Shown here: piece after piece, positions 53,499 through 64,000 of the stretch
Layout of the letters: each line of letters begins with the position of its first letter
Numbering within the stretch: position 1 is the first letter of the stretch
Source: Actinostola sp. cb2023
Taxonomy: Eukaryota; Cnidaria; Anthozoa; Actiniaria; Actinostolidae
DNA: 64,000 bases
Direction: 5' to 3'
Assembly (NCBI GenBank): GCA_033675265.1
Contig: JAUJYZ010001540.1
Coordinates: 816,001 to 880,000 of the forward strand
Made by a program: the position numbers and the translations under genes
Notes under the pieces: model-generated
Seen by the model: the letters and a program-made list of their open reading frames with translations, nothing else
Database searches by the model: none
Told to the model about the DNA's origin: nothing

Positions 53499-56400
53499 TT
53501 ATGGTGGGACATAAGCAGGCGGAAGTCTGTAGCCCGAGTAAGCGCCTTTCCTTGCGCTGCCAGATTGATTGCTGTAACTGTACGACGAAGACTTGGATGC
53601 ATTCATAGCACTTCCACCACCAGACATGGCAGCACTCCCTCCACCAGCACCACCGGCTCCTCCTCCTCCGCCACCACCGGCTCCTGCTTCACTTCCTGCA
53701 CCGCCAGCGCCTCCACCTCCAGCGCCTCCACCACCACCCATGCCTGCTCCTCCAGCACTCATACTTCCAGCACCTGCTCCAGCAGCAGCACCACCGCCGC
53801 CTGCCGCCGCTCCACCACCACCACCACTCGATATAGCACCTCCACTCGCACTCCCACTACTCGCCATCGCTGCACCACTAGATGCCATCATACCACCACT
53901 GCTAGCACTTGAACTCATTTGTCGACTTGAGGTAAATGAAGGTGCCTGGTAAGCTCTTCTTTCATCTCCCAGCATGGGAGTGGTAACAGCACTGCCGTTA
54001 GGAGTTCTTGGGTACGCTGGGGGAGGTAGTGGGGGTTTTTCGTTGGGTACTACAAGGGGCTGTTTCAGTAAATCTTCTTTGACATCGTATTCTTCTTTAA
54101 AGACTACTGGTTTGCGTTTATAGATAAATGTCTTCCTGTCCTCAGCAGAAAGTCCTTGCTTTCGTTTACGACGCATCACAAACAATAGACACAGACCAAG
54201 TAGAAGTAACAATATGCCCAACACTATCACTGGGATCAGGGTAGCTGACCACCACACGCCCCTCGCTTCTCTTGGCGCAAGAACCCCGCCCACTGCACCA
54301 CCGCAAGGCTTCATCATGACATACGATCCATCGACAACGCCATACTCGGGCAGCAACGACGACTTGAGGGCAGGGTCGACTTTATCTGACCAAATTTACT
54401 GAGATACACAGAGTTACAATCATCATATGGAATGTTATCCAAGTGGAAAGTCATGTACGGCCCTGGTCCGTACTCGTCAACTCTGATATTCGTATAATTA
54501 ACACCAAGATAGTCAGCCAATTTCTGCACAAGTCCGAGACGAACACCAACGTTGTTCAAGAATGTTGCGTTGTCATTGTCTAAGAAGATGGTAAACTTGT
54601 GATTGAACAGTCCGTCGTCTTCTTTCACCAACACTTCAAATGCATCGTAGTTGGTCTTTCCACCAGAGTCTGTAGCTACAATGACAAAATTGTGTAGCCC
54701 CATGAATTCCGACATCGGTAGAGCGTAGATTTCTTGCGTAGTAGAGTTCATGAGTATCCAGGAAGTAGGTAATAGCATTTGATCTTGATGGCCTTCCAGT
54801 CGTAGACTAAGAGTAAGGTTTCTAGTGTTGCCGTCTTCCTTGTCATTGAAGGCATCTGTAGGTACAACGTATCGTAATCCTTGACGACTAAACATGTCCA
54901 GACGGTCAACATGGTTCAGTATATCTGGTGGATTATTGAAAGGCTTCGGTGCGCATGCTCGTACTTGTTCAACTTTAGCTGATTTAATACTAAAGTCTCT
55001 GTCCATAGCCTTTCGCAAGTCTGGACTCGCCTTGTTATTACCAAATCGCTTGACGTACTCCACTGTCAATGGGGCATCACATGGCTGCTCAGGTAGATTC
55101 GTCAAACCAAATTTGAAGTTGATAGTGGACCCGTCTGGGCCGTACGACAATACATTGATCTTCGACACAGTGACCCCAAAGAAGTCGGCAAGTTTCTTGA
55201 CGAGTGTCATACGAACCTTGACGTCATTCATGAATGGTTTCTTAGGTGTCCTTAAGTACATGATAAACTCTGTCGTTGGATCTTTAGGCTTCTTGACTTC
55301 GATCTTAAATAAATCTTTCGCAACGTTCTTTGCAGCGTCCATTGCTGTGAGTGTATATTTGTGATTGCCAATCTCCTGCCTTGTGGGTAGGGCATAGATC
55401 TCCTGATCCAAGAGTATAATCCAGGAATCTTTGGGAAGCTTGGATCCATCGCCGTACGTCAGTTTTAGTGTCAAATGTCTTGTGTTGATCTCGTTCTTGT
55501 CCAAAAATGTGTCATACGGGACCTTTAGTAGATACGGTTCACCTGCGTCTATGGGGAGGGTACCAAGAGGTTTATTCAAGTATGGAGGAATGTTCGCGAA
55601 ACCGCGGCAATTTCCAAGCGGTTCGACGAAAGCATTCTTGGCGTTGAATCTTGGCTTAAGAGCACTCTTTAAGCTTCGGCTGACTTTACCATTTCGACCA
55701 AACGAGTTCACGGCTGTTGATTTCATTGGATGATTGCAAGGCGTATTGGGAATGTTGCTGAGATAGAAGGAGAATTTGACTCCCTTTTGGGACTTTTGGG
55801 TCAAAATAACACGCACATCTTCTTTCTTGACCTTAAAGTGATTCGCCAACACGTTGATTAAGTCAAGTCTTTCTTTTACATCATCTAAAAACTTCTTGTC
55901 GTCGTCGTCATAGTCGAGAACCATAGTGAACTGTTGTGTGTATTCTCTAGAGTCTTCACCCACTTGCAGTGTAAAGGTATCGTTGACTTTACCGCCTTTA
56001 GAGTCTACAGCTTCAATTACAAAGCGGTGAGAGCCTACTTGTGATCCAAGCGGTAATGCTTGAATCTCTTGCGTGTCTGTGTCGAACCTGACCCAGGAAT
56101 CAGCGGGTACAGGGTTCCCGTTTGGGGTAAGCAGTCTGAGTGTGAGTTTCCTTGTATCACCGTCTTCAGGATCGCTAAAGGCATCGAATGGTATGGTGTA
56201 ATACCTAACCTGTCCACCCAGGGTTGTGATTGGAACATCACTAGGTACAACACCTTGATCAACTTTAGGCTTCTTATTCTTGGCGCAGTCTCTAAGCAGC
56301 ACGTGGTTTCCAGATTTGGCAACAAAGTCTGGTGCCAGGGCGCTTATGAACGACGCAGTAAGTGACTTCTTTCCAAACGCGTTGATGGCGCTCATCAGCT

Positions 56401-59400
56401 GTGGACCATCGCAAGGCTTCTCGGGAATTCCTGCGATGTGGAATTTAAAGTTGATTTCTTTAGGTCCTGCTCCAGGTGCAATGGAAGCTACGCGAATCTT
56501 GCTCGGGTCAACGCCAAAGTGAGTTGCAAGTTTCTTGATAAGATCGATACGGAGTCCAACATTGTTGTTGAACTTAGATCTATCAACGTCAAAAATAAAA
56601 CTGAATAAATGATTGTAGGGGTTCGTGTCCTTCTTGACAGGAATCTTGAAAGTATCTTTAGCAGAATTTCCACTGCTGTCTTTCACTGTTAAATCAAATT
56701 CATGATCTCCAGCATGGATGTCCATTGGAAGACCAAATATCTTCAATGCCGGACCATCCAGTAACACCCATGAGTTGGACGGCAGATCCAAACCACCAAT
56801 AGCCATTAGTTCAAGGTTTAACTTAGACATGTCACCGTCATTGGCGTCGACACAAGTACCTTGTGGAATAATGTACTCGAATATTTGTCCAGCGTACACG
56901 TATGGGATGCTCGAAGTGGGCTTGTCACATCGAGGCGGTTCCACGTCATCTTTACATGGTCCAAGTAACTTGTACATGCCTTTGGTTATCGGGAATGAAA
57001 GCGCACGTTTGAAATTCGGGTTCACTTGGTCCTTTCCAAACAGATCGATTAAGGTCTTTAGACGTCCTTTGCAGTCATTATACGGGACATCACTGAATCG
57101 GAAGGTGAAAGTCACGCCAGCACCAAAGTTTACAACTCGAACATTCTTGATATCTGTCTGAAAGTATGAGGCGATTTCGTTGAGAAGTGACAGTCTCTTG
57201 TCAACACTACTTGAGAATTCAACATTGTTTACATCCAGTACAATTGTAAATTCATGATTATACTGGTTGGAATCAGCAGCGACATTGATGGTGAAAGTAT
57301 CCATCCCCATATTCTTATCTGAGTCAGTTGCTTGGAGCGTGTAACGATGGCTTGTGATCATGTCTTCCATTGGTAGACCATATATCTTTTTCTGTGATTT
57401 ATGAAGAAGAACCCAAGAAATGGGCTGTAGCTGAGCAAGTCCATCCGCCATCAGTAGCTCTAAATCCATGTTATAACCATCTTCGACATCAATAAACGTG
57501 TCTGGAGGTATGACGAACTCGAATGCCTGTCCAGCAATGCCATTGATTTGACCAATAGCATTATTCACCTTGGGTTTATTGATACAATCACCAATTAGCT
57601 TGTACGAACCTCCACTGACAGCATACTTTGATCCAAGGGCCGCAGCAAGGGCGGAGTTTACACCACTCTTCCCAAACCTGGTGAGCAGTCCTTGAAGGAT
57701 AGCACCGTCGCATGGTTTGTAAGGAACATGAGCGAAGTGGAACTTAAAAGTAACACCACCAGCACCACCACCACCACCTCCGCCACCACCTCCGCCACCC
57801 ACCACCACCACCACCACCTCCGCCACCACCACCACCACCACCACCACCACCACCACCACCAGAGCTCAACGAGACGGCACGTGCATCACCTGAACTGACT
57901 CCAAAATACGTCGCCAACAAGTCCAAAAGTTCGATTCTAAGTTCAACGTTGTTGGAGAGTAGAGCATAGTCAATGTTCATATCGAGTGAGAATTCATGAT
58001 TGTATTGATGGATGTCCCTTTGTATTTGTATTGTGAGGGGGGCTTGCACACTCAGTCCTCCAGAATCAACAGCAGACACTAGGAACTGATATATTCCTAT
58101 TTGTCCCGACATGCCCAGACCGTAAATCTCTTGTGAGCGTTCGTTCAAAAGAACCCAGTGTGAGGAACTAAGCGGCGCGCCTGACATCGAGTACATCTTG
58201 ACCGTCAACATTCTAGTGTTTCCATCTTCTGCGTCAAAGAATGTGTTGGATGGAATGGAGAATCGTAACATTTCGCCTGAGAAACGAGTGATTGCTCTGA
58301 ACGTGTTACTGACTCTTGGTCGAGTGTTGGGAAACACAGTCTTCGTAGGCACGACCGCAGTTGGCGTTGGAATAATAACCGTCTTCCCCACTCTAGACGA
58401 GGGAGGGGCTATCGTAGCCGTGGGTGTTACTGTTAGTCCTGGTACCTTGCCGGCATGGACGGGAGGTTTTCGAGATGGTGTTGGAGTTGGGAAGAGCTTT
58501 ATCATAACTTGTCTACGAGTACGTCGTCGAGGTCCTTTTGGGAACCCTGTTGTAATGTGCCAGCCAGATACTGGGGACGACAAGGCCTTGGCAAAAGCTC
58601 CTGTTTCAGCGCTTGATTTCAGCAAAGAAGCGGTTTGAGTACCTAAGAAAAGAAGTCGACCACGTCAGTACTTAGACTACGAGCTTGAATCAAATCATTA
58701 CTAAGTACATATGTCAAATTGTCAATCAAACAACATGGGCGTAGTCAACCAATCAAAGGAACTGTAGTTTGATTGACGGCTGTCAAGACTGTCTGAAAGC
58801 TTATGTAATTTGCAGGGGTCACACTTCAAGGCAATAAATAGTTGAAGTACTGCAAAACATACCTGCGACATCGATTCCACATCCAATCTGCGACACCACC
58901 ACGCCAGGTTCTTTAGCTTCGTGTACGTTCCCGGGTCCAGCCGTCAACATCATGACATCCTTTAGGTTCAATGCGGTACTATGTCCTTTACCAAGAGACA
59001 TATGAAGGTTCGCAACATCGACATCAGCAAAAGCTGCTACTCTTTTCAACAGCTCCGCCCTTTCTTTGCCGCCGAGTTTTCCCGCATGAAGATCAAAAAT
59101 AATAGTAGCGGCTGCCACAGGGAGCCCGTTATGACACACTACTTCTTTGATGGTTGGTACTTTAGTTATGTTAGAGTTTCTGAGTTTCAAGTCGGAAGCA
59201 ACGTCGTGTAAATCCTTGACGTATAGAGTAAAGGGTTTAGTTTCGGTGCTTTGTACTTGTAGATGGTAGGTACCCTTGTCTCTCCACGACGGCACGCCGA
59301 ACAACACATTCCTTTCTCGATCAAAAGATAGCCATTTTGGTAAAGACTTCTTGCCTTCTTCGTTGACCTGTTGTGAAAATCAATGAAGCGTGAGCGTTTC

Positions 59401-61262
59401 ACAAATATATTGGTATATCTAGCGCATATACGATATAGTAGAGTCTAAACATCATGGTGTATTTCTTCATGGGGAGGCGACTGGGGATATTGATTACATT
59501 ATGTAACATCGAACGCCCCTCGACATTTACAGTAAATAGTCGAAGACGTCCATATGGATGGATGCAATATAGGTCAGATCAGCTATCAGAGCACTCATAT
59601 CAACTCAAGATAATAATGTCTGAATGCAGAATGACCCCTTGTACATCAAACATTTGATCGCACTTCGTGGTGTTCGACCACACAACCATAGTGATGACAG
59701 AGACAACAGAGCTACCGGTCTCCATGGGTTCTGTACAGTTATTTGCTGGGCATTCGATCTATTCATCTGACATCAATACTACTTATTAATGAAAATAAAT
59801 AATATTGTCGACTGATTAAAAGGCATTATATGGCCGATATCACGCGAACAGGCTGATAATGCCTGAAGCAAATTTATGATAAGCGAAAACAAATCGAGTT
59901 TCCTTCAAAAAAGCCGCTTTCAAGTGTTTCTACGACATTGATATTTAATGTTATTGATAAATAACGAAACAACTCGGTACAAGACCTAATTAGCACATTT
60001 CATATTTCAATTTGATTTACTTTAATCGACTGCAAACGAATATTCCAGATGTTGAATATCTGAAATAACAATCACAAGATAAAAAGTGATTCATTTGGCG
60101 ACGTACAGGGGATGGAATTCGAAGGCTTCCGCTCCATTACGTTACACAATTTGATCTCCATATGAGGTATAGCGGTAGTGTTGAGGAGCTTTTGTGGAGG
60201 ATCAACGAAAAGGAACACCATTAAACCACAAATAAAAACATCTAGATTGGAATGCATCACCTAAGAGCTTCTAGACTGCAAAACAGCCTCTACTTTTTCG
60301 CGAATCTCCGCTGAGAAGAACTGAAGTCGATCAATTCATTCTCTCGCAACTCGATTGACTTTAATTCTTTTCGGCTGAGTTTCGTGAAAAAGTAGGGGCT
60401 GTTTATCAGTCTAAAGACTTCAAACTAATGAGATACTCTATACGTTCTGTAAGTAAAGTGGAGTTCGTGGTTTTCTCAATCACGCTATTTTATAGATATT
60501 TTAATATCCTCTGCTGTGCTCCTAGAGGAGCAAAAGGCAGCAATTTTACTAGTCACGCTATAGGAAGCTATTCTGACATTGAGATGGCTTCCCAGTGTAT
60601 CAGTTTACGGGGCAGTTTAGTGGTGAATGACCCCACTCATGGCCAGAGAGGTTCAGAGAAACAATATTGAATAATAATAATGCTATTGTCCTTCTAGTTG
60701 AATTGAAACAAAGATTAACAAGAAATGAACAGCCCTGTAAGCGTTTTTAAATGGCTTCTGTACATCCTGGCTTAGATACACAGTGTCATAATGTCAAAAC
60801 TGCCTCAATTTAATTTTCCACTAAATTGACTTTAAAAGAGAACAACTTTAATTTATTTTACTTATGAAGAGGGCAACCAAAATGAAACCTCAAACAATAA
60901 TAAGATTAGATCATTTACTCAGTCAGACCTCCCTGTGAGCAACACATACATTATCAATGACACATGCTAGTTGAACTCTACAGAAAGTTCAAAAAATCAC
61001 ATTCGTATATACCAGACAGTACAAATGCCATAAATAAATGTTTTTGAAAGGTTCAAACTAAATAACATAACTTTGTATAAAGTAGAGTTCTTACCATATA
61101 TTTTGCCGATTTTGAATTCGAATCATCAGCTAAAGGATAAGTAAAATGTCTTCCAACAATGGCAACTACATTAGAAAGTCTTTGTCCAGTTTTTGTATTG
61201 GTTCCAGCTGAGCCCAATCCTATGGCGATGCATATAATACATAAAATCCCTAGTTGATTCAT
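53499..61262 (-). CDS. DAG1: Giant multi-module dystroglycan
   Basis: The dystroglycan links extracellular matrix to dystrophin and the cytoskeleton. Exons are 61262-61095 (signal peptide MNQLGILCIICIAIGLGSAG), 59367-58863 and 58642-53499, about 1938 residues against 895 in human. The N-terminal Ig-like and S6-like part (KSLPKWLSFD; MLTAGPGNVHEA) leads to GWHI and a furin-type RRRTRRQ site near residues 263-269, as in vertebrates, then a short Thr/Pro region. Six tandem modules of about 220 residues follow, each a cadherin-like domain (EDG...SWVLL...IYGLPM...DS.G) plus a SEA-like domain (YNHEF...PCDG...FGK...C). A membrane helix (about residues 1689-1713, LIPVIVLGILLLLLGLCLLF), an RRKRKQ stop-transfer, LPPPAYP, a Gly/Ala/Ser-rich tail and the terminal PPAYVPP follow; human ends PPPYVPP. 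Frames break at about 57797 (one extra base in the poly-Gly tract) and about 54398 (one base missing), and the two cancel. Confidence 0.93.
53600..53910 (-). repeat. Gly/Ala/Ser-rich low-complexity tail coding region
   Basis: GCN and GGN codons encode a low-complexity cytoplasmic segment of the dystroglycan of about 100 residues, just before the SYSYSNQSGSARK and PPAYVPP end. Open frames on the plus strand here are shadows of the repeat. Confidence 0.85.
57765..57862 (-). repeat. Coding GGN poly-glycine tract
   Basis: CCACCACC and CCGCCACC units on the plus strand encode about 30 glycines in the SEA-like domain of module 1. An extra C in CGCCACCCACC (about 57797) shifts the frame inside the tract. 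Confidence 0.95.
59368..61094 (-). other. Dystroglycan intron 1
   Basis: A 1.7-kb phase-0 intron between the signal-peptide exon and the first domain exon. It contains a foldback element at 60281-60404. No other gene was seen in it. Confidence 0.7.
60281..60404. mobile_element. 124-bp foldback in dystroglycan intron 1
   Basis: AAACAGCCTCTACTTTTTCG is matched by CGTGAAAAAGTAGGGGCTGTTT with a few mismatches, and ATCTCCGCTGA by GGCTGAG. The central GAAGTCGATC and GATTGACTT also pair. Confidence 0.75.
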
Positions 61263-63999
61263 ATTGCTAGAGTCCTGAATTTCTTCTTGGATAGAAATAT
61301 TTGGCTAATAATTTGCTATAATTTCCAGTTTGCTTGATGATGTTCGTTCATTCCTGAAATCAATGGAGATATGAAAGCATTAGTATCGGTGTATAACATG
61401 TCCTACATCTGGGTGCAACCCTAACAACAGACTTACAAAGTAAACCTTGTAAAACAGGAGTCTTACTTAGAGCGGCTGTGGAGTAACTATACTCTGTATT
61501 AACTAATGAAGAATGCGGATAGAATTCAGTTATCATCCAAACAAACAAACTCAACTTATTGTTATTCCAACAGAGATGTTGTATTAGATTTCCTACACAA
61601 GTCTGTCATCAAGGTAGTTATCAGACACACATCAAGCTTAACAGCAGTTCTACTACCCAGAAACTAAGCCTGTTTGGATATCAACCAAAACCTATTGCTT
61701 ATTATGTAGACCATTTTGAGTATGTAATACTTCTGTTCATTACTAAGTCTATATACCATCTCTAATGACACCATACTGTGACATAACTACATAGCATGCT
61801 TATATACATTATAGTAATGTTTCTAAGATGATAAGATTCTCCAAAATAACAACAAAGTTATGGGAACAATGTAGCACACAATAATACCACAACTTCATCG
61901 CAGGGGCTTTTTGCCAAGGAAAAGAGGAAAGGAAGTAGTATTTCTACTCTTCTTACAATAATAGAAAGGCTTTAGATTGATCATATTATAAAGAAAATCC
62001 CAGATTAGGAGATTAATCTCTACAATGATTATTGTCCTTTTCTATATTTATACACCTTTACTTTATTTTCTGTACATCAACTGAGACGATTTTTCTAATT
62101 TAAAATGCATTATATTTTTGAAATCTGAGAGACACAAAGACTGTACTCAAGGGAAAATCTAGATTAGTTGTAGAATAGTAGAAGGTGAGAAGCTTATCTC
62201 ATGTTACAAGCTTTGATGCTGAGATATAAACAACACAATTTCACATCAACCTTAGAATCAACATCCAAATGTTTTCCTTTTAGGTTCAGTGGGAAAGAAA
62301 GGGAGAAAGAATAGAACAACAGGAAGGCAAATGGAATAGATAAAAAAACACAAACAAACCGAGGGGATTAGTACTTCAAGTACGTAAGATTAACATGAAG
62401 ACTATGTTTTCAGCTTAAGAGGGAAGGATGAGAGTGGTTTTAATTGAAAAGTAGTCTTGATTGGATGAATATAAACAGATTTATAAATAAACTTAGTTGT
62501 ATTGACAAGTGGTGACTATGAAATCAAAAACAGGGCTTCCATATTCAAAACAACTTCCCTAGTTTGTAACCTTTGCCCTACAATTTATACACCAACTACA
62601 AAATACATAAGTGGTAGTAGAACGGAGGTCGTAATACTTTCAATACACTATCTCAGAGTGCTCTTGTGGGAGTTCCTGTATAAGATCACCTAAGACACAT
62701 TCCTCTGATATTTGAACAGATTCAAGGCCCTTCCCAAACACACATCTCAATATGATGGTGTGATGAATGAAAGATGCTGTTACTAGACATCAACACATAC
62801 AACAAACTAAATGCCTGATGTCAACATGTGCATTTCTTGTTGTCAGGGAATGTCTGAGTGGCATCAGAATTTTTGGTTATTCTGACTTCATTCGAGGACA
62901 GTAATATATCAATTTGCATTACTAAATATAGCTAATTTTATAGAATAATGAGCGTAATTTATCACCGACACTCAACATTTCAAAGGATTCAAATAAGAAC
63001 GTTTGTCTACTATACCGTTATGTTTAATATAGCGTATATAAAATAGTTATGAATGTTCACGCTACTCAAAACTAAAATAATAATTTAAAATATATTCATT
63101 GAAATTACCCAATGTAAACAATATTGTTATTTTTTTCATAAAAAGAGCGCCATTCGTTACATATTAATAATAGAATAGTACAAATTGAGTATTGTGAAAA
63201 GTGTGGTCGATTTCAGCTGATAATGTAGATTTCATGAAATTGATTTACATAACTTTCGTTATGGCACGATCTGTCAATTTCACTTTATTAATCCCTGGAT
63301 GGCCAGAAAGCCATTACTAAAAAGGCTGAATTAGGTAAAGAGACACTAGTTAATGAGTTCACGATCAGTTTAACTACCATTAATGGTAGTGGTCTAGATA
63401 CGGTAGACAGTTAGCAGCGCCTACTAATATCAGCATCGTGAAAGACTCATCGTTTTCGGTGTAATTAATGGTCTTCTGAACGCACGTTTTACAAAATCGA
63501 GATTCTAACTTCCCATGCACAATAACAGCACATGCACTGACAATTAACTTTTGTGAAATTAATGGTCTTCTGAACGCACGTTTTACAAAATCGAGATTCT
63601 AACTTCCCATGCACAATAACAGCACATGCACTGACAATTAACTTTTGTGAAATTAATAAAAACTACATGTAGACCACATATACCTATAAATGATGAATAA
63701 CTTCACATTTTTACCGAGATGACACATTGTATTATCAATCAGCTGACCGTGACACAACTGTATAAAGTAAAGATTTATGAATGTTATATAAAGCCGCACA
63801 TGAGACTCGAGGCATGCTTGTAAACGTTATCACAGAATTCTATGGAGGTTTGGATAACCGCAAAAATGTCGCTTTTCAAAAGCAATCGAGTCAAAGACCA
63901 ACTCTGCCTTTTGAATCTTCCTTCATATAAAAGTATAATATTGTAAACTAACAAATATCAGCTGTGTTATAATTAGAGTTTGGAAGAAGTTATAGATGA
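61263..63999. promoter_or_regulatory. 5' flank of dystroglycan
   Basis: The upstream side of the dystroglycan start codon, probably with 5' untranslated sequence and promoter. No coding exon was supported. It holds a perfect 18-bp palindrome, ACTACCATTAATGGTAGT (63373-63390), and a 94-bp tandem duplication (63463-63650). Confidence 0.4.
63463..63650. repeat. 94-bp tandem duplication
   Basis: Two nearly identical 94-bp copies starting AATTAATGGTCTTCTGAACG at 63463 and 63557, followed by the first bases of a third at 63651. Confidence 0.95.
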
Positions 64000-64000
64000 A

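Noticed and set aside
53487..53952. Plus-strand Ser/Thr-rich and Pro/Ala-rich frames
   Set aside because: They lie opposite the Gly/Ala/Ser tail of dystroglycan, which has stronger support.

Overview
The window is animal nuclear DNA, most likely from an anthozoan cnidarian (stony coral or sea anemone type). This rests on intron-rich genes with GT-AG introns, a clearly orthologous Wnt2, AT-rich intergenic DNA, and interspersed inverted-repeat families that I recall as typical of anthozoan genomes (for example the foldback family at 21070-21345 and 24440-24672). The species call is inference; no database search was possible.

Six protein-coding genes can be supported. (1) Mitochondrial creatine kinase, minus strand, three exons at 5132-3112; the C-terminal exons are not found. 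(2) A complete Wnt2-like gene, minus strand, four exons at 15649-12507. (3) A complete ST7 (suppressor of tumorigenicity 7) orthologue, plus strand, 19 exons at 18616-34300, head-to-head with Wnt2. (4) A GT8-family glycosyltransferase, minus strand, 37394-36234. (5) A short dystroglycan-like membrane protein with one extracellular module, minus strand, 45987-43247. (6) A giant dystroglycan, minus strand, three exons at 61262-53499, about 1938 residues, with six tandem cadherin-like plus SEA-like modules and a conserved dystrophin-binding C-terminus.

Between and inside the genes the window is dominated by tandem repeats (about 11 kb) and short inverted-repeat elements. Minisatellites sit in ST7 introns 11, 12 and 16, after the GT8 stop codon, and in the intergenic regions at 40.1-41.1, 46.5-48.5 and 52.1-52.8 kb. 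Several arrays lie inside or beside terminal-inverted-repeat elements, which suggests that the elements seeded them. A head-to-tail array of three hairpin-ended elements lies at 5.7-8.2 kb.

Points of biological interest are the Wnt2-ST7 linkage, which is also present in vertebrates (WNT2-ST7 and WNT2B-ST7L); the modular dystroglycan and its tandem paralogue; a glycosyltransferase whose last residues are encoded by a minisatellite; and two inverted-repeat elements with TAGCCTG ends that share 9-bp target duplications. Three single-base frame breaks in the dystroglycan genes look like sequence errors in homopolymers or microsatellites, but real mutations are not excluded.
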